Shown here piece after piece: positions 51,003 through 62,630 of a stretch of 64,000 bases of DNA. The notes under the pieces are model-generated. The model was not told the DNA's origin and did not search any database. It was given only the letters and a program-made list of their open reading frames with translations. A program made the position numbers and the translations under genes. The stretch is from Eulemur rufifrons (Eukaryota > Chordata > Mammalia > Primates > Lemuridae), in contig NC_091009.1 of NCBI RefSeq assembly GCF_041146395.1, forward strand, positions 501,001 to 565,000. The letters are read 5' to 3'. Numbering within the stretch: position 1 is the first letter of the stretch; the number at the start of each line of letters is the position of its first letter.

Positions 51003-52897
51003 ATTCTGAGACTTCTTGCTTTCTTAGAGTTTAGAAAGCCTGCAATCCTCCCATGCCATGCGTGAAAGGAGGCTCTACCACTGTGTCTTGCATGAAACAC
51101 ACGGGCCCATACCCAGAGTATGATAGAGTGGGGTCCCGGGTACAATCCCAGCCCCCTAAACTCCTCCCGCCCGCCTAATGCAGACAGGGCCCGTGCGCTA
51201 AGCATAAACGATACCTTTAACAGATAACCCTAACCCTGAACATAACACCCAACCCTGTTCCTATTTCTCCCCTTAACACGTAAACCTCACCGTGCGCCTA
51301 ACTTTAACCTCTTATCCTAACGTTAATGCATAACCCATTTCCTGAGAACAACCCCTATCCCATAATTCTAACCCTCTCTCCTAGTCATCACAGTGACACC
51401 TAATCCCTAACCCTAATTCTAAACCGCTAACCCTAACCGTAACCCTAACTACAACCCTAACACTGACAGTAACCCTTACTTCTAACCCCAACGCTATGCC
51501 TAACAAAAACCCTAACCCTTGACCCTAACCCTTCACCCTAACCCCTAAGCTTTACCCTAACCCTTAACCCTAATCCTAATCCTAAACATTAAACCTAACC
51601 CTAGCTCTTAAAGCTAACCCTAAACCTTACCCTCACGACTAGACCTAACCCTGACACTAACCTAACACCTAACCCTAACCAGAACCCCTAAAGCTAACCC
51701 TGAACCCTATCCCTAACCCTAGCAGTAAACTTTAACCCTAAACCTAAGCCCAACCCGTAACCCTAATCCTATCCTTTACCCTAAAACTAACCCCTAAACC
51801 TAACCCCTATACCTCACCCTAACTCTAACCCCAATCCTAATTCTAACCATACCCCTTCATAAAACACTAACACCTAACCACTAACCCTAACACTAACCAA
51901 AAACCCTAATCACTAATCCCTAACCCTAACCCTTAACCTTTACCCTAACCGTTAACCCTCACCCTAAATCTTAACACTGACCCTATCCTTAAGCTTTAAC
52001 TCTAAGCCGAACCCATAACCCTACAGTAAGGAAGACCCTTAATGCTAATGGGATCCATTATCCCTAACCCTAACACTACAGCTACAAATAACCCTAACCT
52101 TTGATCCTTAAACCTAACCCCGAACACTTACTTTAACCCCAAACCCTAACCCTAATCCTAAGCATTAAACCTAACCCTATCTCTTAACCCTAACGCTAGC
52201 CCTTACCCTAACGCCTAGATCTAACCCTAAATCTAACCTACCGCCTAATCCTAACCTTAAGCCCTAATGCTAACTCTAACCCTGAACCCTAAACCTACCC
52301 GTAACCCATAACACTAACCCTATCCGTGAACCTTAACCCTGACCCTAACCATTACCCGCCCCCAAGCATTTAAACCTGACCCTACCCCTAATCCTTAATG
52401 ATAACCCTAACACTAATCCCTAACGCTAAGCTCAACACTTAACCCTAAACCTATCCCTTAACCCTAACCATAACCCTAATGCTAACCCCTAAACGTAACC
52501 CTAACCGTCACCAGTAAACCTCACCCTAACCTCTAACACAAACCCTAGCACATAACTCTAACCCTAAAACTCACACTATCCCTAACCCCAACCCTAAACC
52601 CTAACTCTTAACCTTAACCCTAAGCGTTAACACTCATGCTAACCTTTAATCCTAACCCTAATCCTAATCTTCAACCCTAAACCTAACACTTAACCCTAAC
52701 CCTGTACCTAACCCTAAAACCATACCAAACCCTAACCCCTCATCTTAACCCAAACCGGAAACCTCAACCCGAAACCAAAGTGTAACCGTTAAACCTAAGA
52801 GTAACCTTTAACCCTAACCCTAATCCCTAACCCTAAGCCCTTACCCTAACACTAAACTTCATCCTTAACCCTAACCATAATCCTAACCCTAAATCTA
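51003..52897 (-). repeat. 1.88-kb monomer 4
   Basis: Length is 1,895 bp. The A3 block has private changes (ATTCTGAG, GTGTCTTGCATGAAACAC). Most of the extra length is a small insertion near 52,710 (CTAAAACCATACC) in the CCTGTACC region. The rest follows the family pattern. Confidence 0.87.
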
Positions 52898-54761
52898 ATT
52901 CTCAGACTTCTTGCTTTCTTAGAGTTTAGAAAGCCTGCAATCCTCCCATGCCATGCGTGAAAGGAGGCTCTACCACTGTGTCCTGCATGAAACCCACGGG
53001 CCCATACCCAGAGTATGATAGAGTGGGTTCCCGGGTACAATCCCAGCCCCCTAAACTCCCCCCGCCCGCCTAATGCAGACAGGGCCCGTGCGCTAAGCAT
53101 AAACAATACCTTTAACAGATAACCCTAACCCTGAACATAACACCCAACCCTGTTCCTATTTCTCCCCTTAACACGTAAACCTCACCGTGCGCCTAACTTT
53201 AACCGCTTATCCTAACGTTAATGCATAACCCATTTCCCGAGAACAACCCCTATCCCATAATTCTACCCTATCTCCTAGTCATCACTGTGACACCTAATCC
53301 CTAACCCTAATTCTAAACTGCTAACCCTAACCGTAACCCTACCTACAACCCTAACACTGACAGTAACCCTTACTTCTAACCCCAACGCTATGCCTAACAA
53401 ATACCCTAACCCTTGACCCTAACCCCTAAGCCTTATGCTAACCCTTTACCCTAATCCTAATCCTAACCATTAAACCTAACCCTAGCTCTTAAAGCTAACC
53501 CTAAACCTTACCCTCACGACTAGACCTAACCCTGACACTAACCTAACACCTAACCCTAACCAGAACCCCTAAAGCTAACCCTGAATCCTATCCCTAACCC
53601 TAGCAGTAAACATTAACCCTAAACCTAAGCCCAACCCGTAACCCTAATCCTATCCTTTTACCCTAAAACTAACCCCTAAACCTAATCCCTATACCTCACC
53701 TTAACTCTAACCCCAATCCTAATTCTAACCATACCCCTTCATAAAACACTAACTCCTAACCGCTAACCCTAACACTAACCAAAAACACTAATCACTAATC
53801 CCTAACCCTAACGCTTAACCTTTACCCTAACCGTTAACCCTGACCCTAAATCTTAACACTGACCTTAACCTTAACATTTAACTCTAAGCCTAACCCTTAA
53901 CCCTACAGTAAGGAAGACCCGTAATGCTAATGAGATCCCTTATCCCTAACCCTAACACTACAGCTAAAAATAACCCTAACCTTTGATCCTTAAACCTAAC
54001 CCCGAACACTTACTTTAACCCCAAACGCTAACCCTAATCCTAAGCATTAAACCTAACCCTATCTCTTAACCCTAACGCTAGCCCTTACCCTAACGCCTAG
54101 ATCTAACCCTAAATCTAACCTACCGCCTAATCCTAACCTTAAGCCCTAATGCTAACTCTAACCCTGAACCCTAAACCTACCCGTAACCCTTAACACTAAC
54201 GCTATCCATAAAACTTAACCCTGACCCTAACCATTACCCGCACCAAGGCATTTAACCCTGACCCTAACCCTAAACCTTAATGATAACCCTAACACTAAAC
54301 CCTAACCCTAAGCCCAACACTTAACCCTAATCCTATCCCTTAACCCTAACCCTAACCCTAATGCTATCCCCTAAACGTAACCCTAACCGTCACCAGTAAA
54401 CCTAACCCTAACCTCTAACACAAACCATAGCACATAACTCTAACCCTAAAACTAACCCTAACCCTAAGCCTAACCCTAAACCCTAACACTTAACCTTAAC
54501 CCTAAGCGTTAACTCTCACGCTAACCTTTAATCCTAACCCTAATCCTAATCTTCAACCCTAAACCTAACACTTAACCCTAACCCTGTACCTAACCCTAAC
54601 CCCTCATCTTAACCCTAACCGTAAACCTCAACCCTAAACCAAAGTGTAACCGTTAAACCTAAGAGTAACCTTTAACCCTAACCCTAATCCCTATCCCTAA
54701 GCCCTCACCCTAACACTAAACTTCATCCTTAACCGTAACGAAAATCCTAACCCTAAATCTA
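52898..54761 (-). repeat. 1.88-kb monomer 5
   Basis: Length is 1,864 bp. It is shorter mainly because one of two adjacent near-repeats (CCCTTGACCCTAA, CCCTTCACCCTAA) is missing near 53,410. Otherwise it follows the standard monomer. Confidence 0.87.
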
Positions 54762-56999
54762 ATTTTTAGACTTTTGCTTTCTTAGAGTTTAGAAAGCCTG
54801 CAAACCTCCCATGCCATGCGTGAAAGGAGGCTCTACCACTGTGTCCTGCATGAAACCCACGGGCCCATACCCAGAGTATGATAGAGTGGGTTCCCGGGTA
54901 AAATCCCAGCCCCCTAAACTCTCCCCGCCCGCCTAACGCAGACAGGGCCCGTGCGCTAAGCATAAACAATACCTTTAACAGATAACCCTAACCCTGAACA
55001 TAACACCCAACCCTGTTCCTATTTCTCCCCTTAACACGTAAACCTCACCGTGCGCCTAACTTTAACCTCTTATCCTAACGTTAATGCATAACCCATTTCC
55101 TGAGAACAACCCCTATCCCATAATTCTAACCCTATATCCTTGTAATCACTGAGACACCTAATCCCTAACCCTTATTCTAAACCGCTAACCCTAACCGTAA
55201 CCCTACCTACAACCCTAACACTGACAGTAACCCTTATTCTAACCCCAACGCTATGCCTAAAAAAAACCCTAATCCTTGACCCTAACCCTTCACCCTAACC
55301 CCTAAGCCTTACCCTATCCCTTAACCCTAATCCTAATCCTAACCATTAAACCTAACCCTAGCTCTTTTTTTTTTTTTTTTTTTTTGAGATAGAGTCTCAC
55401 TCTGTTGCCCGGGCTAGAGTGAGTGCCGTGGCGTCAGCCTAGCTCACAGCAACCTCACACTCCTGGGCTTAAGCGATCCTACTGCCCTCAGCCTTCCGAG
55501 TAGCTGGGACTACAGGCATGCGCCACCATGCCTGGCTAATTTTTTGTATATATATATTTTAGTTGTCCATATAATTTCTTTCTATTTTTAGTAGAGACGG
55601 GATTTCACTCTTGCTCAGGCTGGTCTCGAACTCCTGACCTCGAGCGATCCACCCGCCTCGGCCTCCCAGAGTGCTAGGATTACAGGCGTGAGCCACCGCG
55701 CCCGGCCCCAGGCTCTTAAAACTAACCCTAAACCTTACCCTCACGACTAGACCTAACCCTGACACTAACCTAACACCTAACCCTAACCAGAACCCCTAAA
55801 GCTAACCCTGAAACCTATCCCTAACCCTAGCAGTAAACTTTAACCCTAAACCTAAGCCCAACCCGTAACCCTAATGCTATCCTTTTACCCTAAAACTAAC
55901 CCCTAAACCTAACCCCTATACCTCACCCTAACTCTAACCCCAATCCTAATTCTAACCATACCCCTTCATAAAACACTAACTCCTAACCGCTAACCCTAAC
56001 ACTAACCAAAAACCCTAATCACTAATCCCTAACCCTAACACTTAACGTTTACCCTAACCGTTAACCCTCACCCTAAATCTTAACACTGACCCTAACCTTC
56101 ACCTTTAACTCTAAGCCTAACCCTTAACCCTACAGTAAGGAAGACCCTTAAGGCTAATGGGATCCCTTTTCCCTAACCCTAACACTACAGCTAAAAATAA
56201 CCCTAACCTTTGATCCTTAAACCTAACCCCTAACACTTACTTTAACCCCAAACCCTAACCCTAATCCTAAGCATTAAACCTAACCCTATCTCTTAACCCT
56301 AACGCTAGCCCTTACCCTAACGCCTAGATCTAACCCTAAATCTAACCTACCGCCTAATCCTAACCTTAAGCCCTAATGCTAACTCTAACCCTGAACCCTA
56401 AACCTACCCGTAACCCTTAACACTAACCCTATCCGTGAACCTTAACCCTGACCCTAACCATTACCCGCACCCAAGCATTTAACCCTGACACTACCCCTAA
56501 TCCTTAATGATAACCCTAACACTAAACCCTAACCCTAAGCCCAACACTTAACCCTAATCCTATCCCTTAAACCTAACCCTAACCCTAACCCTAACCCTAA
56601 TGCTAACCCCTAAACGTAACCCTAACCGTCACAAGTAAACCTAAACCTAACCTCTAACACACACCATAGCACATAACTCTAACCCTAAAACTAACCCTAA
56701 CCCTAACCCTAACCCTAAACCCTAATTCTTAACCTTAACCCTAAGCGTTAACTCTTACGCTAACCTTTAATCCTAACCCTAATCCTAATCTTCAACCCTA
56801 AACCTAACACTTAACCCTAACTCTGTACCTAACCCTAACCCTCATCTTAAACCTAACCGTAAACCTCAACCCTAAACCGAAGTGTAACCGTTAAACCTAA
56901 GAGTAACCTTTATCCCTTACCCTAATCCCTAACCCTAAGCTCTCACACTAACACTAAACTTCATCCTTAACCCTAACCAGAATCCTAACCCTAAATCTA
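54762..56999 (-). repeat. 1.88-kb monomer 6, with Alu insertion
   Basis: Length is 2,238 bp, about 1.88 kb without the Alu. The A3 block end is damaged (ATTTTTAGACTTTTGC, with a small deletion). The Alu lies in the filler about 600 bp from the block start. A run of four perfect CCCTAA repeats lies at about 56,576-56,600. Confidence 0.87.
55365..55707 (-). mobile_element. Alu SINE, strepsirrhine type, second copy
   Basis: A full-length dimeric Alu on the minus strand. The poly(A) tail appears as 21 T (55,365-55,385) and the 5' end as CCGCGCCCGGCC. It has the same lemur/galago-type linker as the first Alu (TTTTGTATATATATATTTTA, then GTTGTCCATATAATTTC). The 5' arm keeps intact CpGs, a good A-box region (GGCGTGAGCCACC) and a B box (GGTCTCGAACTCC), so it looks younger than the copy at 37.4 kb. 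Probable target-site duplication: CCTAGCTCTT (55,357-55,366) and CCAGGCTCTT (55,708-55,717), 8 of 10 matching. The 68-codon frame over its right end encodes only Alu-derived peptide. Confidence 0.95.
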
Positions 57000-58882
57000 A
57001 TTCTCAGACTTCTTGCTTTCTTAGAGTTTAGAAAGCCTGCACTCCTCCCATGCCATGCGTGAAAGGAGGCTCTACCACTGTGTCCTGCATGAAAGCCACG
57101 GGCCCATACCCAGAGTATGATAGAGTGGGTTCCCGGGTACAATCCCAGCCCCCTAAACTCCCCCCGCCTGCCTAATGCAGACAGGGCCCGTGCGCTAAGC
57201 ATAAACAATACCTTTAACAGATAACCCTAACCCTGAAGATAACACCCAACCCTGTTCCTCTTTCTCCCCTTAACACGTAAACCTCACCGTGCGCCTAACT
57301 TTAACCTCTTATCCTAACGTTAATGCATAATCCATTTCCTGAGAACAACCCCTATCCCATAATTCTAACCCTATCCCCTAGTCATCACTGTGACACCTAA
57401 TCCCTAACCCTAATTCTAAACCGCTAACCGTAACCGTAACCCTACCTACAACCCTAACACTGACAGTAACCCTTACTTCTAAACCCAACGCTATGCCTAA
57501 CAAAACCCTAACCCTTAACCCTAACCCTTCACCCTAACCCCTAAGCCTTACCCTAACCCTTAACCCTAATCCTAATCCTAAACATTAAACCTAACCCTAC
57601 CTCTTAAAGCTAACCCTAAACCTTACCCTCACGACTAGACCTAACCCTGACACTAACCTAACACCTAACCCTAACCAGAACCCCTAAAGCTAACCCTGAA
57701 CCCTATCCCTAACCCTAGCAGTAAACTTTAACCCTAAACCTAAGCCCAACCCGTAACCCTAATCCTATCCTTTTACCCTGAAACTAACCCCTAAACCTAA
57801 CCCCTATACCTCACCCTAACTCTAACCCCAATCCTAATTCTAACCATACCCCTTCATAAAACACTAACTCCTAACCGCTAACCCTAACACTAACCAAAAA
57901 CCCTAATCACTAATTCCTAACCCTAACGCTTAACCTTTACCCTAACCGTTAACCCTCACCCTAAATCTTAACACTGACCCTAACCTTCACCTTTAACTCT
58001 AAGCCTAACCCTTAACCCTACAGTAAGGAAGACCCTTAAGGCTAATGGGATCCCTTATCCCTAACCCTAACACTACAGCTAAAAATAACCCTAACCTTTG
58101 ATCCTTAAACCTAACCCCTAACACTTACTTTAACCCCAAACCCTAACCCTAATCCTAAGCATTAAACCTAAAACTATCTCTTAACCCTAACGCTAGCCCT
58201 TACCCTAACGCCTAGATCTAACCCTAAATCTAACCTACTGCCTAATCCTAAACTTAAGCCCTAATGCTAACTCTAACCCTGAACCCTAAACCTACCCGTA
58301 ACCCTTAACACTAACCCTATCCGTGAACCTTAACCCTGACCCTAAACATTACCGGATCCCAAGCATTTAACCCTGACCCTAACCCTAATCCTTAATGATA
58401 ACCCTAACACTAAACCCTAACCCTAAGCCCAACACTTAACCCTAATCCTATCCCTTAATCCTAACCCTAACCCTAACCCTAATCCTAACCCCTAAACGTA
58501 ACCCTAACCGTGACCAGTAAACCTAACCCTAAACTCTAACACAAACCATAGCACATAACTCTAACCCTAAAACTAACCCTAACCCTAAACCTAACCCTAA
58601 ACCCTAACTCTTAACCTTAACCCTAAGTGTTAACTCTCACGCTAACCTTTAATCCTAACCCTAATCCTAATCTTCAACCCTAAACCTAACACTTAACCCT
58701 AACCCTGTACCAAACCTTAACCCCTCATCTTAACCCTAACCGTAAACCTCAACCCAAAACCAAAGTGTAACCGTTAATCCTAAGAGTAACCTTTAACCCT
58801 AACCCTAATCCCTAACTCTAAGCACTCACCTTAACACTAAACTTCATCCTTAACCCTAACCATAATCCTAACCCTAAATCTA
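57000..58882 (-). repeat. 1.88-kb monomer 7
   Basis: Length is 1,883 bp. Private changes in the A3 block are CTGCACTCCTCCC and GAAAGCCACGGG. It shares GGAAGACCCTTAAGGC (58,027) with monomer 6 (56,148), where the other monomers read TTAATGC, which suggests these two are nearest relatives. Confidence 0.87.
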
Positions 58883-60747
58883 ATTCTCAGACTTCTTGCT
58901 TTCTTAGAGTTTAGAAAGCCTGCAATCCTCCCATGCCATGCGTGAAAGGAGGCTCTACCACTGTGTCCTGCATGAAACCCACGGGCCCATACCCAGAGTA
59001 TGATAGAGTGGGTTCCCGGGTACAATCCCAGCCCCCTAAACTCCCCCCGCTCGCCTAATGCAGACAGAGCCCGTGCGCTAAGCATAAACAATACCTTTAA
59101 CAGATAACCGTAACCCTGAACATAACACCCAACACTGTTCCTATTTCTCCCCTTAACACGTAAACCTCACCGTGCGCCTAACTTTAACTTCTTATCCTAA
59201 CGTTAATGCATAACCCATTTCCTGAGAACAACCCCTATCCCATAATTCTAACCATATCTCCTAGTCATCACTGTGACACCTAATCCCTAACCCTAATTCT
59301 AAACCGCTAACCCTAACCGTAACCCTACCTACAACCCTAACACTGACTGTAACCCTTACTTCTAACCCCAAAGCTATGCCTAACAAAAACCCTAACCCTT
59401 GAACCTAACCCTTCACCCTAACCCCTAAGCCTTACCCTAACCCTTAACCCTAATCCTAATCCTAACCATTAAACCTAACCCTAGCTCTTAAAGCTAACCT
59501 TAAACCTTACCCTCACGACTGGACCTAACCCTGACAGTAATCTAACACCTAACCCTAACCAGAACCCCTAAAGCTAACCCTGAACCCTATCCCTAACCCT
59601 AGCAGTAAACTTTAACCCTAAACCTAAGCCCAACCCGTAACCCTAATCCTATCCTTTTACCCTAAAACTAACCCCAAAACCTAACCCCTATACCTCACCC
59701 TAACTCTAACCCCAATCCTAATTCTAACCATACCCCTTCATAAAACACTAACTCCTAACCGCTAACACTAACACTAACCAAAAACCCTGATCACTAATCC
59801 CTAACCCTAACGCTTAACCTTTACCCTAACCGTTAACCCTCACCCTAAATCTTAACACTGACCCTAACCTTCACCTTTAACTCTAAGCCTAACCCTTAAC
59901 CCTACAGTAAGGAAGACCCTTAATGCTAATGGGATCCCTTATCCCTAACCCTAACACTACAGCTAAAAATAACCCTTACCTTTGATCCTTAAACCTAACC
60001 CCTAACACTTACTTTAACCCCAAACCCTAACCCTAATCCTAAGCATTAAACCTAACCCTATCTCTTAACCCTAACGCTAGCCCTTACCCTAACGCCTAGA
60101 TCTAACCCTAAATCTAACCTGCTGCCTAATCCTAACCTTAAGCCCTAATGCTAACTCTAACCCTGAACCCTAAACCTACACGTAACCCTTAACACTAACC
60201 CTATCCGTGAACCTTAACCCTGACCCTAACCATTACCCGCACCCAAGCATTTAACCCTGACCCTACCCCTAATCCTTAATGATAACCCTAACACTAAACC
60301 TAACCCTAAGCCCAACACTTAACCCTATTCCTATCCCTTAACCCTAACCCTAATGCTAACCCCTAAACGTAACCCTAACCGTGACGAGTAAACCTAACCC
60401 TAAGCTCTAACACAAACCATAGCACATAACTCTAACACCAAAACTAACCCTAACTCTAACCCTAAACCCTAACTCTTAAACATAACCGTAAGCGTTAACT
60501 CTCACGCTAACCTTTAATCCTAACCCTAATCCTAATCTTCAACCCTAAACCTAACACTTAACCCTAACCCTGTACCAAACCCTAACCCCTCATCTTAACA
60601 CTAACCGTAAACCTCAACCCGAAACCAAAGTGTAACCGTTAAACCTAAGAGTAACCTTTAACCCTAACCCTAATCCCTAACCCTAAGCCCTCACCCTAAC
60701 ACTAAACTTCATCCTTAACCCTAACCAGAATCCTAACCCTAAATCTA
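58883..60747 (-). repeat. 1.88-kb monomer 8
   Basis: Length is 1,865 bp. Most of the shortfall is at the mosaic joint near 60,342, which has only two CCCTAA repeats before AATGC where the others have three to five. The A3 block has CCGCTCGCC and GACAGAGCCC. Confidence 0.87.
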
Positions 60748-62630
60748 ATTCTCAGACTTCTTGCTTTCTTAGAGTTTAGAAAGCCTGCAATCCTCCCATG
60801 CCATGCGTGAAAGGAGGCTCTACCACTGTGTCCTGCATGAAACCCACGGGCCCATACCCAGATTATGATAGAGTGGGTTCCCGGGTACAATCCCATCCCC
60901 CTAAACTCTCCCCGCCCGCCTAATGCAGACAGGGCCCGTGAGCTAAGCATAAACAATACCTTTAACAGATAACCCTAACCCTGAACATAACACCCAACCC
61001 TGTTCCTATTTCTCCCCTTAACACGTAAACCTCACCGTGCGCCTAACTTTAACCTCTTATCCTAAAGTTAATGCATAACCCATTTCCTGAGAACAACCCC
61101 ATCCCATAATTCTAACCCTATCTCCTAGTCATCACTGTGACACCTCATCCCTAACCCTAATTCTAAACCGCTAATCCTAACCGTAACCCTACCTACAACC
61201 CTAACACTGACAGTAACCCTTAATTCTAACCCCAACGCTCTGCCTAACAAAAACCCTAACCCTTGACCCTAACCCTTCACCCTAACCCCTAAGCATTACC
61301 CTATCCCTTAACCCTAATCCTAATCCTAACCATTAAACCTAACTCTAGCTCTTAAAGCTAACCCTAAACCTTACCCTCACGACTAGACCTAACCCTGACA
61401 CTAACCTAACACCTAACTCTAACCAGAACCCGTAAAGCTAACCCTGAACCCTATCCCTAACCCTAGCAGTAAACTTTAACCCTAAACCTAAGGGCAACCC
61501 GTAACCCTAATCCTATCATTTTACCCTAAAACTAACCCCTAAACCTAACCCATAAACCTAACCCCTATACCTCACCCTAACTCTAACCCCAATCCTAATT
61601 CTAACCATACCCCTTCATAAAACACTAACTCCTAACCGTAGCCCTAACACTAACCAAAAACCATAGTCACTAATCCCTAACCCTAACGCTTAACCTTTAC
61701 CCTAACCGTTAGCCCTCACCCTAAATCTTAACACTGACCCTAACCTTAACCTTTAACTCTAAGCCTAACCCTTAACCCTACAGTAAGGAAGACCCTTAAT
61801 GCTAATGGGATCCCTTATCCCTAACCCTAACACTACAGCTAAAAATAACCCTAACCTTTGATCCTTAAACCTAACCCCTAACACTTACTTTAACCCCAAA
61901 CCCTAACCCTAATCCTAAGCATTAAACCTAACCCTATCTCTTAACCCTAACGCTAGCCCTTACCCTAACGCCTAGATCTAACCCTAAATCTAACCTACCG
62001 CCTAATCCTAACCTTAAGCCCTAATGCTAACTCTAACCCTGAACCCTAAACCTACCCGTAACCCTTAACACTAACCCTATCCGTGAACCTTAACCCTGAC
62101 CCTAACCATTACCCGCACCCAAGCATTTAACCCTGACCCTACCCCTAATCCTTAATGATAACCCTAACACTAAACCCTGACCCTAAGCCCAACACTTAAA
62201 CCTAATCCTATCCCTTAACCCTAAACCTAATGCTAACCCCTACACGTAACCCTAACCGTGACCAGTAAACCTAACCCTAACCTCTAACACAAACCATAGC
62301 ACATAACTCTAACCCTAAAACTAACCCTAACCCTAACCCTAACCCTAAACCCTAACTCTTAACCTTAACCCTAAGCGTTAACTCTCACGCTAACCTTTAA
62401 TCCTAACCCTAATCCTAATCTTCAACCCTAAACCTAACACTTAACCCTAACCCTGTACCTAAACCTAACCCCTCATCTTAACCCTAACCGTAAACCTCAA
62501 CCCTAAACCAAAGTGTAACCGTTAAACCTAAGAGTAACCTTTAACCCTAACCCTAATCCCTAACCGTAAGCCCTCACACTTACACTAAACTTAATCCTTA
62601 ACCCTAAATATAATCCTAATCCTAAATCTA
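60748..62630 (-). repeat. 1.88-kb monomer 9
   Basis: Length is 1,883 bp. It shares several variants with the following partial monomer only: CTCTGCCTAAC (61,239), CTAAGGGCAACCC (61,489), an extra CCCATAAACCTAA (61,548), CCGTAGCCC (61,636) and CCATAGTCAC (61,662). Its A3 block has CAGATTATG. Confidence 0.88.

Noticed and set aside
55559..55765. Frame with the [14 protein letters not shown] peptide
   Set aside because: This is the familiar translation of the Alu 5' arm, not a gene.
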